DNA of 64,000 bases from positions 9,509,501-9,573,500 of the forward strand of contig JAPVLO010000055.1 in assembly GCA_027257055.1 (NCBI GenBank), written 5' to 3'. Shown here piece by piece: positions 34,181 through 45,186 of the stretch. Within the stretch, counting starts at the first letter, position 1, and every line of letters begins with the position of its first letter. The position numbers were made by a program, and so were the translations under genes. The notes below the pieces were generated by a model, which saw only the letters and a program-made list of their open reading frames with translations, made no database searches and was not told where the DNA came from. The stretch is from Cephalopachus bancanus (taxonomy: Eukaryota; Chordata; Mammalia; Primates; Tarsiidae).

Positions 34181-35224
34181 AAAAGTTCTTAAAAAGGTAT
34201 GATGCGTTTGGAAACAATTATTAAAGAGTCCTTGAAATCAAAGTAAAGACTTGGAGAGTTAAAATATATAGTTTCAGAATCAATAATAATAATTTGTTTT
34301 TTCTGTGGAAAACCTCACCACTCTTTTCCAGAGGCCTCTTCTATTAAACATCCTCAATATAATTTTTGTTGTGTTCTTGGGACTGTTTTCTAGTTTCAGT
34401 TCACATGTATTTATGCCCTCTAAAAAGTCCTCTAAATTAGGAGTTCATCTGGAAGAAGTCAAAATGAGAGTGAACCACCCCTCCAAGCTGTCAGTGGCTC
34501 GCCACCTAAACCATAGCCCACTAAAACTGATTCGCCTTGCCAAAATCGTTAAATTTCTTTCTGTCCCCATGCCAAATTGTATGCAAAATCTAAACCAAGG
34601 AACTAGTGAGATGTTAAAGCCAGTGTAAATGTTTTGTGAAACTGTTTTTTTTTTTTTTCTTCTTCCCCAGGCTATTCACTTATTTGTTTCTGAGGTAGAA
34701 TATATTTAAAATAAAATTCAAAGATACACTCAAATTCATAGAAATGTTAGCATTGGGGAAAAAAAAAACTTGGTTTAATCTAACTCTGTTAGTTTTTATT
34801 TTATAATTTGTCCCAGATCATCAAGATATTTCATAATGGGCTTGGCTTACCTGAGAACATAGATGATAGTTAACATCTATGGTGAAAAAATGGGGGAATG
34901 GGAAATGTTTACTCATACCTAATATATTCTGATTGTTTCTATATGCAGTCATTTCTTTCACATACATAGCATCATTTAACCTTCACCTCTGGCTAGCAAA
35001 GTTGTCATTATTATCTTTATTTTATCTTATCTTATTTTATTTTATATTTGTATTTTTCTTTTTCTCTTTTTTTTATTGTGAATTTCAGACCATTTATTTT
35101 TCTTTTTCAGTTTTGATATATTTTTGCTGTCTCTATGCAATTTCCTATTGCAGATTAGGATCCATAATGTTCCAGGATACAGTGATTCATGCATAAGTGA
35201 GATCTAAAATGAAATTTTATTGTT
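34106..35224. other. no gene seen; unassigned sequence with TTTTA tract
   Basis: Apart from the MIR end, nothing is assigned. A TTATC/TTTTA-rich tract lies at about 35010-35075. Two frames (34305-34628, 107 codons; 34933-35196) show no signature. Confidence 0.45.
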
Positions 35225-35390
35225 GACACTTACTGCTCAGGCACTTGACAAATATTCTTTCACTGTAATTCTCAAAACAAGACTGTGAGGATAGGAGATT
35301 TACCCCCATTTTATAGATGACAATAGTAGGCTAAGTCTCTGGTCACATAAGCAAAACCAGTTTTTAAGTGTATCTTGGCACCATTTGCAA
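35225..35390 (-). mobile_element. MIR SINE, antisense
   Basis: Antisense MIR order: CTGCTCAGGCACTTGACAAATATTC, CACTGTAATTCTCAAAACAAGACTGTGAGG, CCCCATTTTATAGATGACAATAGTAGGC and GGTCACATAAGC. Confidence 0.78.
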
Positions 35391-35544
35391 GCTACATTTG
35401 TTTGAGTAGCATGTTAGGGGTGAAGGATACCTATAAATAAGTAAGACATAGATACCAAAATAATCATTTAACTTGAAGATTTAAGGTGGAGAAAATTCAT
35501 GAATGTAGCTGGGAGGTATTTTTAAACATTTATCTATTTCTTGT

Positions 35545-35712
35545 TTATTTTAGAGACAGCTGTTACCCACTCTGTTACCCAGTCTGGAATGCAGTGGCAA
35601 GGTCATAGCTCACTGTAGACTTGAACTCCTGGGCTCAATTAATCTTCTCATGTCAGTCTCCTGAGTAGCTGGGATTACAAGTGTGCACCATCATACCTGG
35701 CTAATTTTTTTT
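35545..35712 (-). mobile_element. Alu monomer-like element, antisense
   Basis: The plus strand reads TTTAGAGACAGC, CTCTGTTACCCAGTCTGGAATGCAGTGG, GGTCATAGCTCACTGTAGAC, CCTGAGTAGCTGGGATTACAAG and a terminal ACCTGGCTAATTTTT: a single 7SL-like arm of about 165 bases. It is either a free monomer or a truncated dimer. Confidence 0.75.
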
Positions 35713-35734
35713 CTTATTTTTATTTTATTTTATT

Positions 35735-36100
35735 TTATTAAACATTTTTTATTATAAAATTGTGGGGTACAGTTAAGGGTTAGGTATACAAATGTGCATC
35801 GTTCAGGCACCCTTGTTAATAAGGGGTGTCTCCCCATCCCCAGACAGATATTGACTACTGTTAGTCCCATCTCCCTTCCCTTCCCTATTCCCCCCCCATA
35901 GTTTCCCAACACTGTCAATCCTTTTCTTACAATATTATGGTAGATGTTCAAGGTCCACTATATGAGTGAGAACATGTGATACTCAGATCTTTGTTTCTGT
36001 GAGAGATCACTCAGTATTACAGACTCTAGCTCCATCCAGGTTGCTGTGAAATTCATATACATGATGGAATACTATGCAGCCATAAAAAAGAACAAAATTA
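35735..36100 (-). mobile_element. L1 3' end, antisense, with 5' inversion
   Basis: Antisense L1 3' UTR and ORF2 end from the tract at about 35735 to about 36055 ('GTGGGGTACAGTTAAGGGTTAGG', 'CCAGACAGATATTGACTACTG', 'AGAGATCACTCAGTATTACAG', 'TCCATCCAGGTTGCTGTGAAATTC'). From about 36056 to 36100 the adjacent upstream L1 segment follows in the opposite orientation (ATGATGGAATACTATGCAGCC, ATAAAAAAGAACAAAATT). This is the signature of twin priming. The left flank is the end of an Alu monomer and the right flank is a MIR. Confidence 0.85.
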
Positions 36101-36245
36101 TCTTCATTTTAAAAGATGAAACAGAAGCCTAGGCAAGCTAAGTGTCTTTCCTAAGATTAACAAATAAGCTAAATAAAGAACCATGTCAATGCTGAGATTT
36201 GAATTCAAATCTGTTACCAAAGCCTGCAGACCCATTCTTTGACCT
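36101..36245 (-). mobile_element. MIR SINE, antisense
   Basis: ATTTTAAAAGATGAAACAGAAGCC, GGCAAGCTAAGTGTCTTTCC, ATGCTGAGATTTGAATTC and AATCTGTTACCAAAGCCTGCAGACCC follow antisense MIR order. Confidence 0.72.
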
Positions 36246-37889
36246 CTTTGTTAGCCATACCAAAGAGATATCCAGTACGTTTTAGAAGTTTAGTAACTGA
36301 ATTGTCAAATTCTAAAGGAACCACATTTTTTCTGTGAATTCACTTCCCAGAGCTTTGTAGGATATTAACCAGTCTCTAACACACAGAAGGTTTTGATCCA
36401 ACTGGTATAAAACATGTTGGATAAATTCATTAAAGAAAAGGAAAATGCATGAGTAATTATTGGTGGAAACTGACAGGGAGGGGGAAGATTTACAGATTTA
36501 GGTAAAGTGTTTTATTTTCCAAATTTTTATTTTGGGTATTTTCAGACTACCATAACTCCTTTGCAAACACAATAAGCTGGACATGCCTCTCTGTTCTAAT
36601 TACTCCAACCACAAGTACTGCCAACGAAGAGACAGTACAGAACCTACACAGCTTGTCAGAAGATGTCACCCATAGACAGTCGTGTGCTAGTAAATGTCTA
36701 CCAACCAACTCTTTAGATAAAACCAGATCCTGATTTGTGTCATTTTCCAGTTTCCATGGTGTAAATACAACTACCATGACCAATACAAAACTATAATTAT
36801 GTCACACTGACTGCAAGTTGGAAAGAACTGAACAGTGACACATATTGTACTGTATTTTCACCAAATATGATAACCTCAAGAACATGGATTATAATAACAT
36901 GTTGTAAAATAATTAGAAAGTGATGAATTTTGAAAATTATCCTTTTAAATATAACATTTTACTTGTTAGCTAATATAACTTGTTAATTTTTAAAAATGCC
37001 TGTGCTTACCGATTGGGCCACAGTGTTTCTGAAAACATAACAGTCAGCTCTTATGAGCTCATAAAAGCTAGTTCAAGCCCTTGACTCTGACTGTTCAGTT
37101 CTTTTTCTGGGTTGGTGCTTGGGTGGAAGTGTATAGGATTTGGTATCATGGATTAATTGTTATTAAGCATACATTCTGCTCCAGGAAATAGATTCTAAAT
37201 ATGACAATTTAACTTTAGAAAATAAAGGGTGCTTTCAGTTTCTTTGTTTATATTAAATACTTTCTAGTAAGAAAATAACAGGAGCAGAGAGCCTGCAACC
37301 AGGCATGCTATGCATACGGAAGGATGACTCTGCTCCTAGCTCCTTACATAGCAACTTGACTGAGGACAAGCACCCATGTGGCCGAAAGCTACATGCATGC
37401 ACTTCCACTTACTAAAGTGGTCTAAAAAGATGCTTAAATTTTTTACTTTTTGCAAATTAAATGCTATAGTCTGCTGACTTTCATTTTATAGTCTGTAGCA
37501 CATTCTCAGAGTGCCCAAACTTCCAGAGAAAAGATGAAAGCCTTCAGATAATTGTCACCCTGCAATGTGTTGGGTCGGGTAGCGTCACAATGCCAGCAAT
37601 TTAGCGCTTGCTAGGATAGAGACAGCACCTGGTTTCCACTTGGAGCATTCTCAGCTTCTTTCTTATAGGAAATCCTACACAAGTTTTTTTCCTGCCCATA
37701 TAAATTTCTCCCTGGAATAGGTGGTTTTTTGTGAATATAGTACCTCAAGTAAGTTTTTGCTTTTGTTTTTCATTTGTTCCTAATTTTTAATCAAATATGT
37801 ACATGACACATTTCAAAGTACAAATTATTATATAATGCTCATTATAAAATAAAATCCCCCATTGTTTTCCACTGTGCAAAAGCACTTTT
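36246..37889. other. no gene seen; unassigned sequence
   Basis: AT-rich, no named repeat. A 78-codon minus-strand frame (36547-36783) has no signature. Confidence 0.5.
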
Positions 37890-37901
37890 AACTCTTTTCA
37901 A

Positions 37902-38200
37902 GCCGGGCTCGGTGGCTTAGTCTGTAATCCTGCGCTTTGGGAAGCTGAGGTGAGTGAATTGCCTGAGCCCGCGGGTTCGAGACCTGCCTGGGCAACTTGA
38001 CGAGAATTCATCTCTACAATAAATTAAAAAAAAAAATTAGCCGGGTGTGGTAGCACAAGCCTGTGGTTCCAGCTACTTGGAAGGTTGAGGCGGAAGGATC
38101 GCCGGAGCCCAGCAGGTCGAGGCTGCAGTGGCCAGGAGTGGCCACTGCACTCCAGTCTGGGTGACGGAGTGAGACTCCAACTCAAAAAAAAAAATAAAAC
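37902..38200 (+). mobile_element. Alu dimer, lineage-specific type, with TSD
   Basis: GCCGGGCTCGGTGGCTTAG at the start, CTACAATAAATT in the linker, GTGGCCAGGAGTGGCCACTGCA in the right arm and GACTCCAACTC plus A tail at the end. The duplication AACTCTTTTCA lies at 37890-37900 and 38203-38213. Confidence 0.93.
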
Positions 38201-38779
38201 CTAACTCTTTTCAGCTGATCCTACTGGAACCTAGATTTATTTCTCTACATAAATAGCTTAGAATGTGACTTATGATCGTTCTGTTTTAAGCTTCATCTAT
38301 TAGTGTCCTAGAGCAGAAGACAGTGATTTAGATTATCACATTATGTATCTCCATCTTTCCAATATAGTTACATCATAATTTTACTTTTACTGATTGTCAA
38401 CGTTTACTGAATTATGTAATACTCTATTCATAGCTGAACCATATTGTGTACTGTGATTCATTTTCCTTTCTTGAACAATTTTTAAGCTTTAAAATTAGTA
38501 ATTGTAGTTTTTGTTTTCTATTTTTCAAAGCAGTTCTCGTTTACTCACTGTTAAATTATCTCTCAGTTATTTAAGGTTCTTTTTAATACACTGATGCTTG
38601 TCAGTTATCTATTGATATCATTATCTTGGAGGCCTCGCTAGCAGAACCTTCTAACAGGCCCCAGTAAGGGCTCACTGCTGCCTGCATCAACTTCAACTTT
38701 ATCTTTCATCCTTGATAATAGATTTTCCATTTCTACTATTATGTGCTTAATTCCCAAAAGTTCTTTCTTTTCTCAGATT

Positions 38780-38868
38780 TTTCTCAAACTCCTGGGCTCA
38801 AGCAATCCTTCTGTCTCAGCCTTTGAAAGTTCTGACATAAACCATTAAGCCCAGTGTCACAGATTTCT
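38780..38868 (-). mobile_element. Alu fragment, antisense, diverged
   Basis: TCTCAAACTCCTGGGCTCAAGCAATCC, TCTGTCTCAGCCTTTGAAAG and AACCATTAAGCCCAGTG are a decayed antisense Alu left-arm start. Confidence 0.6.
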
Positions 38869-38954
38869 CTCTTTTTAAAGAAACCTCTTCTTATTTTATG
38901 AGGAAAGTTTCTTTAGTAAGCTCTTTGATGATATTTATAATGTATGTTTTCTGT

Positions 38955-39090
38955 TTTTTTTGTTTGTTTGAGTCAGAGTCTCATTTTATCACTCAGACTG
39001 GAGTGCAGTGGCTTGCTAAGTTAGTGATTACTTGTTTTTCTGTTTTCTAGCTTCCAAAGTTCTGACTATGGAACTTAGTGGCCTCCTATT
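38955..39090 (-). mobile_element. Alu-like fragment, antisense, diverged
   Basis: GAGTCAGAGTCTCATTTTATCACTCAGACTGGAGTGCAGTGGC is a clear antisense Alu arm. The rest (to CCAAAGTTCTGACTATGG and beyond) is degraded. Confidence 0.6.
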
Positions 39091-39489
39091 CTCTTTATTT
39101 TGATGGGTTAATGCCTTAAAAATTGTTTTTGCTGATGTGTTAACAGAATTTTTAGAGAGGTCTGAGGCAAATGCCGATGTTCAATCTGCCTATAAACAGA
39201 AGTTCCCAAATTAATCTTCCTTCTTCCGCCTTTAGTTTGTAAATACTTAAATTTCCTCATGGATACATTTCCCTTGATACCAACACAAATCCCCCCAAAA
39301 TAAAGAGATATCAGCAAAGTTAGAAAGGCAACCTATGTTTTCATACCATTCCACTTGTGTCTCTGGTTACCTATTTAACTCTAATAAGGTTGGACGAATT
39401 TCTAGTGAAACTAAGATGTCTAGTAATCCCTCTTTTATTAAAATAAATATATTTAAGGATTCATTCTGATAAAATAATGGCAATAATTA
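39091..39489. other. no gene seen; unassigned sequence
   Basis: Nothing recognised between the Alu fragment and the MIR. Confidence 0.5.
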
Positions 39490-39730
39490 TAACAACTTAA
39501 AAGTGTGTAGTGCTTTTTCAATTTTCTCTTATAGTCATGTATATTAATCTGTTTTATTTTCTCAAGTACTCCATCAATATTATCCACGTTTTACAAGTAA
39601 AGCAATTGAGAGGCACAGAAGTATAATTTGACTGAAGATGTCCAGCTTGGAAATAATAGAGTCAGAGTATCAAATCAAGACATCTTGCTACAGATTTCAT
39701 GGTCTATCTTCTGAACCACATTAGCTGGTG
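39490..39730 (-). mobile_element. MIR SINE, antisense
   Basis: TAGTGCTTTTTCAATTTTC, 'TACTCCATCAATATTATCC', CACGTTTTACAAGTAAAGCAATTGAGAGGCACAGAAG and the following GTCCAGCTTGGAAATAATAGAGTCAGAG are in antisense MIR order. Confidence 0.72.
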
Positions 39731-40055
39731 TGATTTTCTTACAATTAGATTAATAAAGTCTCATACTACCCATAAATAAAAACCAGGATTAATTGAACTC
39801 GCTTCTTTGCAGATGAACTTGCTTCTTTGCAGATGAGTAGAATAAGTAAGACAACTCCAAAACTAGTGTCTAACTAAACCCTTTCACTTGAAAATAAAAG
39901 GACTGTAGTAACTAGTACAAACTAGAGCTAAAAAGCCAAATAGAATGAAAGTAGAAAAAAAGTCACCTAATTGAAGCCTTAAAAATCAAAACAATGTAAA
40001 GCACACACAGATTAAATTGAATTTCCATCAATATGATGGCTAACTTGTAGGGTAC
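39731..40055. other. no gene seen; contains a 20-bp tandem duplication
   Basis: Two copies of GAACTYGCTTCTTTGCAGAT lie side by side at about 39797-39836. The rest is AT-rich and unassigned. Confidence 0.55.
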
Positions 40056-40056
40056 T

Positions 40057-40478
40057 GTTGTGCTGAACTGTCACTCTCCCTCCACAAATAAGAATTTATA
40101 TGTTGAAGTGCTAACTGCTAGAAACCTAAATTGTGACCATATTTGGAGATAGGGTCTTCACAAAAGTAATTAAAGTAAAACGAGGTTGTTAGAGTGGGCC
40201 CTAATCCAATATGACTGGTGTCCTTATGAAAAGAAGAAACTTGGACACACACACATACAGAGGAAATGTGGTGTGGAGACACAGGGAGAAGCTGGCCATC
40301 TATAAGCCAAGGAGGGAGGCCCAGAACATACAACTTTCCCTCACAGCCCTCAGAAGGAACCAACACGACAAGCACCTTGATCTCAGACTTCTTACCTCCA
40401 GAACTGTGAGAGAATACAGTTTTGTTGCTTAAGTTAATTAGTCTTGGTACTTTGTTACAGTAGCCCTAGCAAATGAAT
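40057..40478 (+). mobile_element. solo LTR relic, MLT1 type (MaLR)
   Basis: Close to the MLT1 pattern: TTTATATGTTGAAGTGCTAAC, GTGACCATATTTGGAGATAGGGTCTTC, GGGCCCTAATCCAATATGACTGGTGTCCTTATGAAAAG, 'GGAGACACAGGGAGAAG', GCCAAGGAGGGAGGCC, CACCTTGATCTCAGACTTC, CCAGAACTGTGAGAGAATAC and an end near TAGCAAATGAATGCA. No internal region follows. An ancient and inert solo LTR. Confidence 0.92.
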
Positions 40479-40689
40479 GCAGGAAACCAAAATACGTTGA
40501 ACTTGAAGGAGCCTATCAATCAACCCAGACGTATTTCACCCACTATATACTCACTACTGTTCCCAGGCATGCGTGGATACTCTTCAAGAACGCTTACAGT
40601 CAATCTGTGGGGAGAATCCAAATATTGAAAGAGAACAGGATTCCACTGCCTGGGCTTCCTATTCCATCCATGAGGAGGTGCACACTCCT

Positions 40690-41130
40690 TCCCATGATGT
40701 GACAGCCTCCTGCAGTCTCACTTCTCTGCCTCTTGGTCTTTCCTCTCCCCTTCCCTACCTGCACTCTGGTCTCTAGCCGTAATGAAACATCTGAGGTCTC
40801 ACAAATTCCGTTGCCTTTCACCTCCCTGTCTTTGTGTGTATGCCCCAGTTCTCCTGATAGCGCTTACTCCTCTACACAAACATACTTTATTTTCCCCTGA
40901 AAAACATTCTCTGCATCTCCAAAATTTTTTGAAAGTGTGGGTGCCTTCAGGAAACATTACCTGAGCATTTTCTGAGACCGACTTGAGTGTTCTTTCTCTT
41001 TGTGCCTACCTCACCATGGGTTTGCCTCTGGAGTAACATGTGGATTGATTTGTGAGCATCTGTTTAGACCCCACTTTTATGTGCATTCTCATAGGACAAG
41101 GGCTGTGTAGGGTCTGCAGCTGGTGGGAGG
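40690..41130 (+). mobile_element. L2 LINE fragment, sense (probable)
   Basis: Pyrimidine-rich L2-like text: CTTCCCTACCTGCACTCTGG, CCTTTCACCTCCCTGTCTTTG, ACTCCTCTACACAAACATAC, 'CCTTCAGGAAACATTACCTGAGC' and 'TTTGTGCCTACCTCACC'. It fits a diverged L2, but no tail is visible. Confidence 0.5.
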
Positions 41131-42726
41131 GACAATCCCTGCATCACCGTCACTTGCTTTCCTCTTCCAATACACATGCCAAACATTTCTTTGTGTTCTT
41201 TGACACACATAAAACCTTTCTCTTTAAAACTGAGAGAAAATAAATCAAAAATAGAAAAGATAGAAAAGCATCCTTGAACCATCCATCCCTTGGATTGGCT
41301 TAAAGACCTAGAGAGAAACCAGAGAGGCTAAAGTGACCAGACAGAGCAGCAGCTATCAAAGAAGATCCAAGGCCCTGAGGTCCCAGAGACCCAATCAAGG
41401 GACCCATCGATTTGAAAATTTTTCATAATGATACGAACTTATGCTTTTCCTCTTTCTGCTCTCATTCTCTTAGTGGAGTTTTCCAAAATCTACAGGGACC
41501 TGATGGCATCATTGTTCTGACAGAATGTGTGGAAGCCGTTTTATGCTCTCAGCTCTAAAAATTATCTGTTTTTATTTCCAAAGACAATAAATATCAAGCC
41601 AAGTAAACAAAAACCCTATGGGGACAATAATAAATTTTAAGGGTGTGAAAGTTCCTGTGACCCGAAAGTTGGAGAACTGCCACTCTCGAGAGATTTGGGA
41701 GGATCTGTGTAAAGCAGAGCTGTCTGGACCCCAAGTGGCAAATGCTTGCTCAGAGCTGGGGAGGGAACCGTTGTCTCCACCTTTGTACAGAACCCACTGG
41801 AACTTTGTAATTCAAAGGAGGGAAAGTTTAAAAAGCATCAAAACAGCCACATTGGCAATAATCTAACACCTGATAGGCTATAGCAAAACCACTTTTTAAG
41901 GAAGCAAAAAGGAAGGAGAAAGGAGGGCCACATGGGAAGAAGACATGAGACTATGCCTTAGTATATAGAATCCATATATCCGGCTACCTCTGCTATTTCA
42001 AATGATCCTAAACTAGGGGAATTTAAAAAAACAAAAACAAAAAACCTCCAAGCATGGTAAAAAGGCATTTAGATAATCCATGTGGCAAGCTTGAGGAGAG
42101 AGTGAATGGTAGTAAATTCACCTTTTTTTCTTCTGAGACACAGCCATTTGTCATTAATTAACATAACATGTATTTAATTTCCCCAAGCTGTCTTCAGCTC
42201 TCTTACAAATTAGTTCACTTCAGCGAGATTTCACTGAAAATGTCAGTAAAATTATTTTTCTAATTACTTATTAACAAAATTCTAATCAATGTCCAACAAT
42301 CTTTGCATCTTTATAAAATAATTCTAAATTCATAATGAAGAATATATAAATAAAGACAATCTTAAATATTCTTAAGAGAATGGTGCAGTGAAAGTTACTC
42401 AACTAAACAGTCAAACTTGTTTTAAAATAAAATTAAGAAAAAATTGTAAATTTTAGTAAGAATAATTGATGGATAAATAAATGGAAAAGGGTTATAGAAG
42501 CCATACATCCCTCCCAAACCCCCCCCGATATGTGCATGATGTCTTCAATACAGAAAACGTCACAAACCAAGGGAAAAGATTATTCAATGCAACTAGTGTT
42601 TAAAAAAAATGTGAATTAAGTTAGAACTTTACCTTATACCTTACACCAAAGATGAGTGCTATATGTATTAGAGAATTAAATCTTTTTAAATAAAACAAAA
42701 AGAAGATGTGTGTGAATCTTTATAGA
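41131..42726. other. no gene seen; unassigned sequence
   Basis: AT-rich, no named repeat recognised. Frames at 41052-41243 and 41618-41866 are short and without signature. Confidence 0.5.
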
Positions 42727-42745
42727 AAAGAAAGTTCTATGCTTA

Positions 42746-43360
42746 TTCACAGTTGATGGGAGTATAAATTAGTATCACCTCTGTGGCAATCGGTATGGAG
42801 GTTTGTCAAAGAACTAAAAATAGATCTACCATTTGATCCAGCAATCTCACTACTAGGTATCTACCCTAAGGAACAGAGGTCATTATATAACAGACAACCA
42901 CACCTGCATATTCATTGCAGCACAGTTACAATTGCAAAGATGCAGAATCAACCTAAATGCCCATCAACCAAACAGTGGATAATAAAAATGTGGTATATAT
43001 ACACTATGGAACTCTATCCAGTTATCAAAAATAACGAAACAACATCTTCTGCAGCAACTTGGATGGAATTGGAGAACATCATCTTAAGCAAACTAACTCA
43101 GGAACAGAAAACCAGAAACCACATATTCTCACTTATAAGTGGAAGCTATACCAAGGATGTGCAAAGACACAGAGAATGGACATTGGAGATTCAAAAAGTG
43201 GGGAAAGGGGCAGAAGGATTTTTTAAAAATCACCTATTGGGTACAATGTGCACAGATGGGGGTGTTGAGTACTCAAAGCTCAGACCAAAAACTATTTGTA
43301 ACCCCCAAAGCTATTGAAATATTTGAAAAGAGATAGAAAAATAAATAAAGTTTAAAAAGA
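42746..43360 (+). mobile_element. L1 3' end, sense, 5' truncated, with TSD
   Basis: Encodes the end of ORF2 (CACAGTTGATGGGAGTATAAATTAG; the frame 42940-43317 reads WIIKMWYIYTMELYPVIKNN...ILSKLTQEQKTRNHIFSLISGSY) and a 3' UTR ending in AAATAAATAAAG. The 3' UTR differs from the other L1 tails in the window, so this is another subfamily. Flanks AAAGAAAGTTCTATGCTTA (42727-42745) and AAAGAACATTCTAAGCATT (from 43361) are a diverged duplication. Confidence 0.88.
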
Positions 43361-43795
43361 AAAGAACATTCTAAGCATTTACACAATGAAAAACAGAAAA
43401 AAATTGTAAGTTTGAATGATACAACATAATATAATAGCCACCATTATAAGGCAAATAATAAGGTGAAAAATTGGAAATGTATTTGCAGTAAGTATAATTC
43501 ATATAAAATCAATGTTCTTGATATATAAAGATCACTTGTGCTTCAAAAACAAAACCCCAAAACATCTAAAACCTTAAAACACGAAAATAACTAAACAAAA
43601 TTTGCATAACTAATACAAATAGTTAACACATTTGAAAAGAGTTTCAACCGCACTGATTGGCAAAACAAGATACCACATTTTACCTACCAGTGTTCTAAGG
43701 ATTTGTAGATGATACTTTTTCAGTGTTGAAAAAGTTCTGGTGGAAAGAACATACATATATTTTCCTCCAGGAGAAAAATATTAAAATATATATCT
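43361..43795. other. no gene seen; AT-rich spacer
   Basis: No repeat or gene recognised between the L1 tail and the next Alu. Confidence 0.5.
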
Positions 43796-44078
43796 GGGCC
43801 AGGCTCAGTGGCTCAGCCTGCAATCCCAGCAATTTGGGAGGCCAAGGCAAGAAGATTGCCTGAGTCGGCGGGTTTGAGACTAGCCCTGGCAACTTGCAAG
43901 ACCTCATCTCTACAATAAATCAAAAATTAGCCAGGTGTGGTAGAGTGTGCCTGTACTTCCAGCTACTTGGAAGGTTGAGGCGGAAGGATTGCCGTAACCC
44001 AGCATGTCAACACTGGGATGGCCGTGAGCTGAACTCATGCCTGGCCGGCGGAGTAAGACTCCAACTCAAAAATAAATT
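43796..44078 (+). mobile_element. Alu dimer, sense
   Basis: GGGCCAGGCTCAGTGGCTCAG at the start, GACCTCATCTCTACAATAAATC in the linker and AAGACTCCAACTCAAAAATAAA at the end. The right arm is disturbed around 44005-44045 (ACACTGGGATGGCCGTGAGC), where the usual hairpin and CACTGCACTCCAG are degraded. No clear duplication seen. Confidence 0.88.
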
Positions 44079-44089
44079 CTAATCAATGT

Positions 44090-44102
44090 CTATATATATA
44101 TA

Positions 44103-44133
<31 letters not shown>

Positions 44134-44134
44134 A
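44090..44134. repeat. (TA)n/(GA)n microsatellite
   Basis: TATATATATAATATATA followed by about 13 GA units, directly downstream of the Alu tail. Confidence 0.93.
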
Positions 44135-44239
44135 AAATTTTTTTAAAGATCTAAAAGTCAAAGAAACCATCCCAATCAAATAGAGATTTTTGATTTACCA
44201 TGTGTAAGATGCTCTCCACAGCATTATATATCATTGCAA

Positions 44240-44375
44240 ACCTAGACAATGCTTCATATCTCTGAGTCTCGATTTCTCAACTGAAAACTGGGAATAGTAA
44301 TATTCTTTGTGTATAAATTATATACGTAAAGCACTTGTAATAAAGCTTGGCATATAGTGGGCACTTAATACATAA
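44240..44375 (+). mobile_element. MIR SINE, sense
   Basis: GAGTCTCGATTTCTCAACTGAAAACTGGG, AATAGTAATATTCTTTG, then AAGCACTTGTAATAAAGCTTGGCATATAGTGGGCACTTAATAC in MIR order. Confidence 0.75.
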
Positions 44376-45053
44376 TTGTTTGTACCATCTTTTGTTGTTC
44401 CAGCAAAATTCTGACAACCACTTCTGGCTGCTGATTCATGTGGAGCTTCCTGCCAAGTAGCACCTGGTCCCTATGGGACACTTGCAACTCCCAGCAGGTC
44501 ACGTTAGGATAATTTTCACCCAAATATTGACAACTCTGAAAGTGTAGGCATTTGAAAGAGTACATGCATTAAAAATTCACTTATTAAGAATATTCCCTTA
44601 AGATGCTATATAATTGTGGAATGTTATTTTCTATAATGAATATTTACATTCATAATTACTGATTTCCAAGCGCCAGTGCATGTAGTAAAATAGTATTGGT
44701 GGTTGATGCGTGCTCAAGTGTGAGAAATGTAAAGATATAGAATATACTTAACCTATATTTACACATATATATACTTATATGATATATGATATATAAAGAT
44801 ATAGATTTATACATGCATAATATATATTATGTATACTTACTCTATATATAAAAAGATAGATATAAGAAAATGAAATAAAGTGGTCAATTTATGAAAGAAT
44901 TCATAATTCACCATGATCCTCCTAATTTTATCTAATTGTTAAAATGTAATTAAATTGACTTTTAAAAGTACAGTTCATATTCGGTATCTTGAGGACACAT
45001 ATATTTTATTGCATGAGGTACACATGGAAAATATTTCATGTTTATTTACATTT
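44376..45053. other. no gene seen; TA-rich patch
   Basis: Imperfect TATA/GATA repeats at about 44755-44870. The remainder is unassigned. Confidence 0.5.
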
Positions 45054-45063
45054 GAAAGTCAAA

Positions 45064-45178
45064 CTGCCAGCGGGAGAGGGGTACATTTCATCAACGAGGA
45101 TACCTGCATAATGAACATTTGTATACCTAACCCTGAATTATATCTCACATCTTTAAAATAAAATTTTTTTAATAAGAA
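45064..45178 (+). mobile_element. very short L1 3' end, sense, 5' truncated
   Basis: About 115 bases: GAGAGGGGTACATTTCATCAACGAGG, TACCTGCATAATGAACATTTGTATACC, CATCTTTAAAATAAAATTTTTTT. It is the same 3' UTR as the copy at 33848-34105. A short GAAAGTCA duplication flanks it (about 45054 and 45179). Confidence 0.8.
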
Positions 45179-45186
45179 GAAAGTCA

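Noticed and set aside
44755..44870. TATA-rich block considered as a promoter or replication origin
   Set aside because: Simple imperfect TATA/GATA repeat with no transcription unit next to it.
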